Assembly (NCBI RefSeq): GCF_027942865.1
Contig: NC_134515.1
Coordinates: forward strand, 28,820,449 to 28,884,448
Length of the DNA: 64,000 nt
Direction: 5' to 3'
DNA from: Odontesthes bonariensis
Lineage: Eukaryota; Chordata; Actinopteri; Atheriniformes; Atherinopsidae
Part shown: piece after piece, positions 45,991 through 56,574 of the stretch
How positions within the stretch are numbered: the stretch's first letter is position 1
How the letters are laid out: each line of letters opens with the position of its first letter
Program-made: the position numbers and the translations under genes
Notes under the pieces: model-generated
The model's input: the letters and a program-made list of their open reading frames with translations, nothing else
Told to the model about the DNA's origin: nothing
Database searches by the model: none

Positions 45991-48900
45991 ATGAACAGCG
46001 AGGAGGAATTTTTCGACGCAGAGACAGGTGAGCCCGACAGACAAAGGCCTCTTGTACCCGAGTGGATAAGTGTAAACATTTTGACTGGGCGCTCTCTCAT
46101 TCCGATCAGGGTTGGAGTCTGATGATTCCTGTGAGGTCAGTTTCAAAGATGCCCTGGTGTTTGACAGCAAGCAGGTGACTGATGGCAGCGCCACACAGGA
46201 GAACGGAACGTGGGAGCGCAGGTGAGTGTCATCCTTATGAATGTTACTTGGACTTATAATCATAAACAGGCATGTTTTTATTGTATGTCATTTTCTCTTG
46301 ATATGTGTTTGTGACAAGGGTGGGGATCTGTTCATGAATACTATTCCAGAGAATTGAGCCAAAAATTACATTAAACTGACACCAAAAAACAAGAAACTTT
46401 AAAATCCTTTCACATGGGTGTGGCACGCTTTGAAAATATTGCTATCCTGAGACGTCACTGCCAGATTGTCATAGTTTTTAATGCAAATAGTCATCAGGGT
46501 AGTAAAAAAAAAATAAAGATAATAAAAATGGCAAATTCAAGACAATGCAAGGAAGGGAGGGAGGGATGGATGAGCGAGTTGGGTCCTTTCGAATTGATTA
46601 GGGCCTGAAAATCATCTCCCAAACCTGCTGCCAGTTTCTGAAGAAGGCTGTGATCTTTGTAGGTGTTTTAACTCATTAACACAGAGAAATGTGTGGACTT
46701 CTCCCAGCTCACACACCTGGAAATGCATAGTGAACAGGAGGCAGGACCTGATGTAAAAGTATGCTACTGGAATGACAGTGTTTTGTTTACCACATATTAA
46801 GGTAAACAAAAAAAAAATATTTTTCCAGCTGAAAGAATCAAATTGGTTAATATCAAGTTTCTCTGTTCGTGGTGACTCTGCATGCACCTGAAATATTAAC
46901 ACACGTGCAAAGAGCACCCCACATTCGGACAGCAGCAACCGCTATCGGCGCGCACACCGAAATTTCTAGATAATTACCTGCTAGCAAACTTACACGGAGA
47001 GGAAAAAACTTTGCCAGAACCCTGCAAGGTGTCTGGTGCAGACCTTTTCTTACATTTCTCTCTGGAAGGCTGCCGTGCAGGAGTTTCAACGGCCTCTTAG
47101 CCAGCCACAAAAGCAACAGAGATACCTGAGTGGTAAAGCCCCCCCCCCCCCCCCCCTGAACCCATTTCTTTCTGAAAAGAGATTTATAGCGAGGGACGAC
47201 AACAGTGAACAAATGGAGAAACTCTCTCAAATGGTTGAAGTTGATTAAAAAGAAGAAGAGTAGCTGGATTTGTTCACTGAGTAGTTTTTTTTTTTTTTTT
47301 TTAAAGACATTCTCATTTAAGATTCATTAACTACATTTGTTCAGTGACATGATTCCTGAGGAATGCAGTAGCTGCGCATGCTGGGCACAGTGTGTGCTCT
47401 GCGTATGCATGTGTGTGTGCCCATAGATTTGTTTCATCTTTGGGTAAGTGGTCTGAAGCTTCCGTCATGCATGCACTCACAAGCTTTAGCTGTGGAGTAA
47501 AAGCAATGTAAAGCTTCTGGAGATACTGCGGGTGTCGTGTCAGTCATCTTTTCAGCTTTGTCAAACATTTAGTCTGATTTTGATTGATTTGAATCGTGTG
47601 ATACTTTACTAATCCCAAAAATGGAAAATTCTTTTTCCAGCTGAAAGAATCAAATTGGTTAATATCAATATTATAGTAAAATAGTTATTGCTGTGGGCAG
47701 GGATGACCTCCTGTAACGTCCTTTTGTTGCGGCGGAGCTGAAGAAGCCTCTGTCTGAACACACTTTGTTGTTTGATCGCTCATTTATGTGCAGCTTCAAG
47801 ATAAAAGCCTTTTAATCTCATTTGATCCCATTGTGTCCCAGGAAAAGCCTGCCCGCTGAAATGATCTCCAGGAATAATTTTAGTGTGTGGAGTATACTGA
47901 AGAAATGCATCGGCATGGTGAGTCCCGCTTGCTTCCTCGTCAATGTGTGAGAATACGGCGCCTCCCATTTCACAACTGATGCTCTACAGTCCCATTTTCT
48001 AAAAAAAGCTGTGTAAAAAGTCCTTTGGAATTTGATACAAGTAGCACATTCAAAAGCTGGACAGGGTTAACAAACCAAAACAAACAAAACAACTGGAAAA
48101 GTGATGGAATGCTGGGTGAATGGTAGAGACGGGGAGGTTTGCCTGCCTGAAACACTGCATGAGCAAATGTTTCTTGTGTTTTAAGAAGAATGTTTCTCCA
48201 TGTAAAATTGTGAAGCATTTGGGGATTTCATGATTTGCAAGACTTGATATCATTAAAAAAGATGAAGAGAATCCAAAGACATCGCTTTACACAGAGAACC
48301 AGGTTACAAACCAGCATTGCATGGGCACGATTTTCAGGCCCACTGGTGGCTCTCCTCTAAAACCAGACGTGATTGGAATCAAGATCACTTCTGGAATCTT
48401 TAGTCGGTTAACGCAACCTTATTGATTGTTTACTGCAAGAAAATTCTGTTACTTTATAGATTGTCTTGATATTGTTAACAGTTAGAAATAAGGCGTACGT
48501 TGCTTCCCTTTTCTCTCTAACATTAAGTGCCGTGATGTGTGTGTTGTTCATGGAAAGCCATTTGGTTTTCTCATTATTCAGGATTAAAATGTCGGTTCCT
48601 CTGTTGTGGTGTTACAGGAGCTGTCCAAAATAGCGATGCCGGTTGTGTTTAACGAGCCGCTGAGCTTTCTCCAGAGAATCTCGGAGTACATGGAACACAC
48701 TCACCTCATCCACAAAGCTTGCAGCTTGCCTGACTCCATAGAACGCATGCAGGTAGAGATGACGCATGGATGCCAAGTCACCATTTTCAGATCTCTTTTT
48801 TCTTTTTTTTTCTTTTGCTCTAGAAAGAAATTTTTTCTGCGTGTGCAAGCTTTGTTCTAATTTCTACCCAAACATTTAGAGAAACAAGCAAAAATAACTT

Positions 48901-50801
48901 TTTATCATCAAGTGAGACCAAGGAAAGCCACACATTTAAGAAGGAGTGATGGAATATTTGGTGTTTTTGCTTGCAGGGACAAAAAAAAAGACAAACTACT
49001 CTGATTTAATGTTTTGCCTCTGTCAAAGGTTGTTGCTGCGTTCGCCGTTTCCGCCGTAGCATCTCAGTGGGAAAGAACTGGAAAGCCATTCAATCCTTTA
49101 CTAGGGGAAACGTATGAACTCACAAGGTAATGTCTGAGAAGACGTGTGCGCTTTGGTGACAAAATTTGTTTTTCTAGTCTTAGTCAAGGTTTTTTTTAAA
49201 CATTTGTTTTTCACCCCCACCCCCCACCAAGAGAGGACGAGGGATACAGATTGATCTCAGAGCAGGTGAGCCACCACCCCCCGATCAGTGCCTTCCACGC
49301 CCAGTCTTTGAAGCAGGAGTTTGAGTTTCATGGCTCCATCTACCCAAAGCTTAAGTTCTGGGGCAAAAGCGTGGAGGCAGAGCCTAAAGGCACCATGACG
49401 CTGGAGTTATTAAAGTGAGTGTTTAGCCTCTTTTTCCTTGCTGCTTTGTACTGTCTACTAAACTTCTCGCACGTTTGTGACATCAAACACGACAGACCAG
49501 AAATTGGAAAAAAAAACTGATGCTCAAACTAAACTCAATGTCAGGTGTAATGGGTCTCCTTTTTTTCTTGCTTTTAGAAAGCTAGCATATAGCTAGTTTG
49601 TGTAAAAAGAGTTTCATCCAGTAGTGCGGGTGTCTGCACTCTCTTTGCTTCGTAGCTTACAGTTAGCTTAGCATAAAGGTCACAATAATCCCTGCTGATT
49701 GTGTATGTTGTGCTGTTTTTGTTGTGATTAAACAAATTGGTGTTGATTAGTTGATCAGAGGTTGATCTTGCACATGCAGCCCTGCATTTTTATACAAACA
49801 TGAGAATGCTACGGTTAGTCGTGCATATGTGGATATTTCCCGTCATATGAGACTACCCCTTGAAGACGCTGTGATTTTGCCACAGACACAAAGAAGCGTA
49901 CACGTGGACAAATCCAATGTGCTGCGTGCATAACATCATCCTGGGAAAACTCTGGATTGAACAGTATGGAACGGTGGAAATCGTCAACCACAGGTATGAT
50001 AACTGATCCCTCACAGAAACCCGAAAGCTGCTTTGACGAGTCATTATTGAGTACTCATATAGAATTTCCTTTTAGCACGGGAGACAAGTGCATTTTGAAC
50101 TTTAAACCGTGTGGGATGTTTGGAAAGGACCTACACAAAGTGGAGGGACACATCCAAGACAAAAGGTGAGCGCTCGAACACGACAGCACTGTCAAAACAA
50201 GTGATTGGATGGATTGGTGGAGCTTTCTCTGAGCTGAATTCGATGTGGTTGAAGCAGTAAGAAGAAGCGGCAAGTGATCTATGGGAAGTGGACGGAGTGC
50301 ATGTACGGCATCGACCCCAAGCTTTGGGAAGGGTACAAGAAGGCGGACAAGAAGGCGGGAGGCGACTCGAAGAAGCTGAAGCAGGTGAGAGACGCTTCGG
50401 GGGATTCCGCTGTGACTCGCATGTGATCGTCCGCTGAGATGAAATGCCGCTCGGTGTGCTCACACGTTTGTCTTCAACCTGTTTTACATGTGACTGAAAC
50501 TCTTCTCTCAAATGGTATCTTTTCCTTTCACAATAACATGCAGTGGCATTAGTAACAGGTAAGGTAAAAGTGCATTTGGTATCTGTAGTGTGCTACTGCT
50601 GTTGTCTAGTTCTGTTCAGAGTGTAGTGTATGATTAGATCATTGCCAGCACTAATCCATGATGCCTTGCAATGACATGCGATGTTGCTTGAGAAACGTGT
50701 TGAACTTGTGGTAACTGTAGTTCTGTGAATCACCTGTTTGCACTGGACTGTGTGTACAGTTGGCTTGAGATCAGTCCACATGTGGTGGAGTTATTTATCT
50801 G

Positions 50802-50870
<69 letters not shown>

Positions 50871-52511
50871 GAGCATAGCTGTGAAGGGGAGGAGACTGAT
50901 GAGATGCCTGAAGTTCAAGAGACCGTGACTGTGATTCCAGGAAGTGCCTTATTGTGGAGGATAACGCCACGGCCCGCTCACTCAGCACAGGTGATGATTC
51001 ACAAACACTTTGTTAAAGAGTACGTAGGTTACTGTTAGCATCTCAGCATTTTTACACAACTAAAGGGGCTTCGCTCAGCTTTAAGGGCACAGCACTTTCA
51101 TTTTCAAGCAAAGCAAATTTTAACCAATCTTTTGATAGACTGTCCGACAGCAAAAACAAGTAGACTGAATAGTGGCGCCAGAGGGTGGCAGCTTGTAATT
51201 CAGTAGAATTCAAGTAAGGAAAAACAACTGGTGTGTACGAGGAGAGAGCTCTTCTTAAGAAATCTGTCATAGCTGGGAATATCTGGAGTATTACACCGCC
51301 TGGCCAAAAAAAAGCCCCAAAAAGTATGGATGTTCTGTACCCAAATGATTACAGCGACTGATGGATGTAGAATCTGCATGTGCTGCTACAGTAGGGCAAA
51401 GCATCGTCCACTTTTGAATCTCGGCATTTCTCGAACAACTCGCTGCACGATTAAAGATGTTCATTTCTCCTGTATCTCGTGCTGTATGTCTCTCTTCATA
51501 GATGTATAACTTCACCAGCTTTGCCGTGACACTAAACGAGCTGGAGCCCGGCATGGAGAGACTGCTGGCGTCGACAGACTGCCGGATGAGGCCTGACATC
51601 AGAGCCATGGAGAACGGTGACATAGGTAACACCAGGCTCACGTAAACATTAGGGAAGGTTTTTTTTTCTTTTTTTTTCCCCTCATCGAGATCCCTCACAT
51701 GGTCCTCCAAAGGCTGATTCATGTATTTGTGCATGAGTTTTGTTTAATTCTTTTGTTGTTGTTGTTTTTTTGTTTTTTTTAGATTTAGCTAGTGTAGAGA
51801 AAGAGCGCTTAGAGGAAAAACAGAGAGCTGCACGGAGGGAACGCTCCCAGGACGAGGAGGACTGGTCCAACAGGCAAGTGTTGATGGGGCTGCTTACAAA
51901 CCTTTTTTGTTTGTCAAAGCTCTATGACTATAATTATATTTAATAAATTACATGTAATAGAAATTGATCCAGAGAAAGTTTCCGTTCATTGGGCCTATTC
52001 CTTGTCTAAATTTATCCATAAAACAGTTCTCAAGAACTACAGTCCCTAAATGGCCACTACGGGCTGCCTCCAAAAGTGAGCCAATCCCTCTATGTTTTTT
52101 TTTTGCTTAGACCCACATCAGACTGAGCTGCTTTGATAGGCCTCCTGCATCTACAGATTTGCATATGTAGTCATAGGTGTGGCCGCCTACTTACTGTGAG
52201 GTGATGGAGAGAACAAAACGCTCTACATGTGTTTCCACTGAGAGATTTATACAGATGCAAGTAATATGTCTGATAGGGCCTTTTAAATTCCTTAATTTCA
52301 GCTTTAACTGAAAGCCTCTTGGACCATAATGGTTACTGCTGCCATGGTGTAGCATGTCTCGTAACCCCGTCATTAAAAGCAGCTCCCGTGCGTCTCATCT
52401 CTCTTCAGGTGGTTCCAGCTCGGAACGAACCCTCATACAGGAGCTGAGGATTGGCTGTACACAGGTGGATACTTTGACCGGAGTTACACTGACTGTCCCA
52501 ACATTTATTGA
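45991..52511 (+). CDS. osbpl2: oxysterol-binding protein-related protein 2 (ORP2)
   Basis: Coding exons: 45991-46027, 46110-46221, 47842-47917, 48618-48752, 49029-49126, 49232-49414, 49886-49993, 50076-50165, 50258-50384, 50871-50990, 51502-51625, 51783-51873, 52409-52511. They total 1404 nt, 467 aa. It starts MNSEEEFFDAETG and lacks a PH domain, as ORP2 does. The lipid-binding ORD follows: FSVWSILKKCIGMELSKIA, the fingerprint EQVSHHPP at about residues 163-170, then the K/R-rich HIQDKSKKKRQVIYGKWTEC and the C-terminal EKERLEEKQRAARRE and WFQLGTNPHTG ending TDCPNIY. ORPs move sterols in exchange for phosphoinositides between cytosolic faces of membranes; ORP2 acts on cholesterol and PI(4,5)P2 and at lipid droplets. 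Two splice oddities: exon 10 follows a (GT)n acceptor, and the intron after 51873 begins with GC. Human OSBPL2 neighbours ADRM1, as here. Confidence 0.95.
46820..47668. repeat. 37-bp exact direct repeat flanking 775 bp in osbpl2 intron 2
   Basis: The same 37 bases, starting TTTTTCCAGCTGAAAG, occur at 46820-46856 and 47632-47668. Sequences outside the repeats do not match. The right copy lies inside a non-LTR 3' tail segment (47590-47765, minus strand). Between them lie a run of about 18 C (47139-47156) and a run of about 18 T (47287-47304). Confidence 0.75.
48000..48430 (+). mobile_element. 5' half of a Tc1-like element in osbpl2 intron 3
   Basis: Contains in order a decayed AATTTGATACAAGTAGCACA, CAACTGGAA, AGACGGGGAGG, AAGAATGTTTCTCCATGTAAAA TTG (spaced as written) and GGGGATTTCATGATTTGCAA. 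This follows the leader and first third of the fish Tc1-like repeat also present at 3655-5340. The 3' part is missing. Confidence 0.55.
50803..50868. repeat. (GT)n microsatellite forming the osbpl2 exon 10 acceptor
   Basis: About 66 bases of GT dinucleotides with one GCGC interruption run straight into the TAG of the 3' splice site at 50868-50870. There is no separate T- or C-rich tract between the repeat and the exon. Confidence 0.9.
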
Positions 52512-53688
52512 CGCAGGAGACGCCGAGAGTATCTGATAGGATCCACTTTTTATTTCGCGGCATCTCAGATTTGTGACTTTGTGATGGCCAGACGCTTGCT
52601 GGTACTTTCTGTGTTAGAATCAGTGGAAATTGAAATCTGTTTATCAGATTATCTGCAACTGACTGTGAACATACTACACAGGAGAAGTGTAATATAAAGG
52701 GGAACTTTAGAGGTTACTGACTGTAAATGTTGACTCCACACGTCTCTTCCGTTAACAACCCTGAACATGTATGTCACCCACCGTTTGAAGGTTTTTAACT
52801 GTGATCTCTGGAGTGGTGAACTAGCTGCTGCCGGACACAAAAGGATATATATATTCAGTTTTGGTTCAGGTGCTCATTATCTGAACCGTTATCTTAGCTG
52901 TAAGCTCACCACACACTTCTGTCTAGTTGCATTCAAATATCAGGGGTTATTTAAACACATACTTTTATATAACCAACTTGGAAATTAGATGTTTACTTTA
53001 CTTAACACTAAACATCTCCAAAATGTTACACGTGTTTCTGTGAGTAGAGACTCAAAAGTAAATGGAAGCTGCTTAGAATCATGTTTACTTGCCACAGTTA
53101 GCAGATATTGTTGGTACATTATATTATTGTCTGCTGTAATATAGATGATGTGTATAACAACTGGTTAATGCATGCTCACCAAGATGTTAACTTACACAAG
53201 TTGAAGCCATAAAAACCTTTTCTGCACTGAGTATAGAAGCATCCATGCACTCTGAAATAATGGATCCAGAGAGAATTGGTTACAGGTGATCTGACACTGT
53301 GGTCGTCTCCCCGGTGCCGTTCATCTCTAAACTTTGAAACTACTGACTGCACAAAGCGGATTTCTGTATAACAGATGGGGAAATCTGCACAGGTTTCAGT
53401 AATGTAATAGTCAAATTTGAACTATTCAGAGCGTTAATATTGTATAAAAACCATTTAACGTGAAAGAAAACGTACAGCAAACTTCAACTTTTATTCCTTT
53501 TTCACTTCTTTTTGGGGCTTCCAGGCCTGAAAATGTAGAATATAATGTTGAAATGGACTTTAATAGTAGGTTTTGAGCTACAGTTTGAGACATTAACATT
53601 TTAGGAATTTGGTGCCATTAAATGTATGCCAAATTACCTTTTAGGGGGTTCTTTTTATAGTGTGCTCATGAATAATATGTATAAATGG

Positions 53689-53757
<69 letters not shown>

Positions 53758-54540
53758 GACACACGCTCTTGAAATTAAAGTCAAGAGCGTGTGTCGTGTG
53801 TCTCCACATTTGACTGGACAGAGACAGTTTGATTTACACTGTGGCTCCTGAAGGTGGCCTGGCACCCCACACTTTGAAAAGCCCTGCTTCGCAGAGAAAG
53901 CTGCGTCAGACTGACTCCCCATTGGCACCTCTCTTCATATAAGAAGCAGTGACTCTTGCTGATATGAAAGTTTCCCGTTTGAGAGTCATTTTGAAGTCAG
54001 AGCCTTGTCTTCAGGCACAGCACGTGAGATGGGATGCCGTTTGGCATCACAAACCTATGCAAACTTACCCATACAGTCGGCCCTCCTTAAATGTGAAAAA
54101 TCCAACTCTCTGTTCTTCTTTAGCTCGTAGCCAGCGTGTGCTTCAGGCACTCCGGAGGCAGCAGTTGATGAGTGTTATGCGCTGATGTTGTAACGCTACA
54201 TATGTAGAAAGCGTCTTTGTTTCCAAACACTAAAAACTGCACATTTGATCGCTCGCAGTCCTATGCACATATATGTACGGTGAAATCTGCCCCCAGCTGT
54301 TCGTCCCCTTTCCCTGAATTCAAAGCACTTTGTGAAGCTTGCAGCCGCTCAGAGGTGCAGGTTCAATCTGAGATTTCTTTACCCCCTGTGTCTTTGTCAA
54401 GCGTCCATTTGATAATGTTTACATTGTATGTTGTATCTCTTGTTTTGTTCTTTTTCTTTCTCCCCTCTTCATACTGTTACCCATACATAACCATATGCAT
54501 ACAAAGCATATTTAAAAATAAATTATGGACTTCAGAATGA
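52512..54540 (+). other. 3'-untranslated region of osbpl2
   Basis: No coding exon follows the stop at 52511. The AATAAA at 54517-54522 is the best polyadenylation signal, giving a 3'-UTR of about 2.0 kb. It contains a (TA)n(CA)n microsatellite at 53694-53757 joined to a perfect 20-bp hairpin. Confidence 0.5.
53694..53800. repeat. (TA)n(CA)n tract joined to a perfect hairpin
   Basis: TA units (53694-53736) pass into CA units, and the CA tract becomes the left arm of an inverted repeat: CACACGACACACGCTCTTGA (53753-53772), an 8-base loop, and the exact complement (53781-53800). It lies in the predicted osbpl2 3'-UTR. Confidence 0.85.
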
Positions 54541-55300
54541 CTCTGTCGTTGATTTGAAAAATGTCTTGGGGAAACTAATGTGTGGTTGTTTATGCACCAG
54601 TTCCTAAATCATCCGGAGGGGTCTTGAACTCTTATTGGACAAGAAAGGAGCTTTTTCTCCATGAAATACTGGATTTTATTTCTAAATTCTTTCTAATCTT
54701 TACTTGTTTCCTGGGAAAAACAGGACACCTTTATTAGGTGTCTACAAATTCCATTAAAACAATCTTACGAGGATTAAAACGACAGCTTGTAGCAACCAGA
54801 GGTCGCTGGTTATATTGGCATAGAGTCTGTCCAGTCAGTATTTACGGCATTTAACATAACAATATGAAAAGTGGGCCCTAAAACTTGTTTTGACTAGAGA
54901 TTTGTTGTAAGCTAATAAATCAATTCAAAATTTGTTTAATGTGCATCCACCCACAAAATATCATACACAACAAAAGCTGTAAATACATATTTTTTTAATG
55001 AAAACCATAATATTAAAGCCTTCAGTCACAGAGACAACTTGTTATTGCAAGTTTGCTTAATGCTAACGCATAAAGAAGACAAGCAAACTTAAATAAGCCT
55101 CAAAAGTGTTTATACTGAGGTCCTCTGTGTCTAAAACATTTTTAATCTTTTGTAAAATTGATCTGAAATTCCTTATTCCACAAATAATATATACGAAAGT
55201 GTTTCTTTATGCAAATGCTACACCATTTTTTTTTTTTTTTTTAAAAAGACTACATTTGTAGATTTCTAAAAACAGGTTGGCGTGTTATCTCAACCGAACA
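54541..55300. other. intergenic, osbpl2 to adrm1
   Basis: AT-rich sequence without exons or recognised repeats apart from a T run at 55229-55242. Confidence 0.5.
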
Positions 55301-55329
55301 TGCATAGCGGATTTAAAAGCCTCACTATT

Positions 55330-55439
55330 GACAGGCAGTTCGACCAATCACAGTGAGGTACCGGCACCCGTCAGCCAATCGCAAAAATTGTCGCTGAGGT
55401 CGACCGTTCTGCACGCTGAGTGATAATTCACAGAGAGAT
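55330..55439 (+). promoter_or_regulatory. adrm1 promoter with two CCAAT boxes and leader exon
   Basis: Two CCAAT boxes in the same orientation (55344-55348 and 55375-55379, each followed by C) stand about 31 bases apart. Some 50 bases later a non-coding exon would end at 55439 in a GAGAT|gtgagt donor. The next acceptor in frame with adrm1 is at 56537. Spaced CCAAT boxes suggest NF-Y-driven, TATA-less expression, as in many housekeeping genes. Confidence 0.5.
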
Positions 55440-56574
55440 GTGAGTATAAATATGTTATTTTTCACCCGTTTTCAGCTCTAAACACAGGCTTCAGCTACTT
55501 GTTTGATACGAGGGTGTAAAATGTAAAATCTGGACTCATTTGTGGCCGCTTTGAGCTGTAAACAGGCTGCTGGCCGCAGGATGCAGAGTCATCTGTGGTG
55601 CGTCTGCGGCCGAAGTCTGCTCCAGTTTCTGTGTTAGAATGGGAGCGCTGGGATAGTCTTGTTCCAGGTTGTTTTAATCTAATCTGCTTCTAGATCTCGA
55701 TCTTTGTTAGATTAGCGTCATCTCAGGGTGGGAGCTTTGTTTTTGCCTGGTTTATCTGTATCTTCACATTAAACAGACGAGGGGGCAGCAAAATTAATCG
55801 TGCAATCGAGACCGAATAAAAACGACTACTGGTTAAAAGCAGGTGTTTAGGGCAGTTTTAAAGTTTGACGTCAAAACTGTTCTCATTCTCCATCGTGGTT
55901 ACACAAACAGCTTGTCTCATTCAGATCATTAAAAAAAATGTTTTTTTTAAATCGCAGCTTAATTTTTTAGCCAAATAAAAAGACAATGAATCACCAACTA
56001 TTACTGTGATAATCATCAGGCCTTGAGTCGTCTTAACATTTGATGGTAACGTCAAGGTCCATAGCTTGACTAAAAGACATTTGGTGAGTCAGCTGTATGT
56101 TTATTAGTTTGCTGACAATATGATTAATTAATTGCCCAAAAGCAGTATTACGTGATTCATTGTTCCTGAAAATAGTTGTTAGTTGCAGGTTGTGCAATTT
56201 GATCTGTTGTTCTGTTTTTTTTTTTTTTTTTTTCCAAGACTTCAGGTGAAATGCAAGGTGAGAAGAGATGGATAAACATGGAATAATTCTTGAGTTAACA
56301 CGGTCTGCTGTAGAAACTGTACACCATGTTGAAGATATTCGTACCTGCATACAGTAAAATAATTTAGTAGGCCTAGATGAATAAATATAGGGAGCACCTA
56401 TTGAAGGCACAGAGAGGACTAAAGCTGTGTTGTTCTGTTTTTTTTTTTTTGTTTTTTTAGCCTGCTAAATTAATTGCATTATTGGATGTTGTATTTATTT
56501 GATTATGTGATAATAAAGTGATATGTTTGCATTGCAGAACTCCTTCCTCCCTGCATCAGTGCCCCCTCCTCATC

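Noticed and set aside
50725-50928. Cysteine/valine-rich and histidine/threonine-rich frames
   Set aside because: Translations of the (GT)n microsatellite that precedes osbpl2 exon 10.
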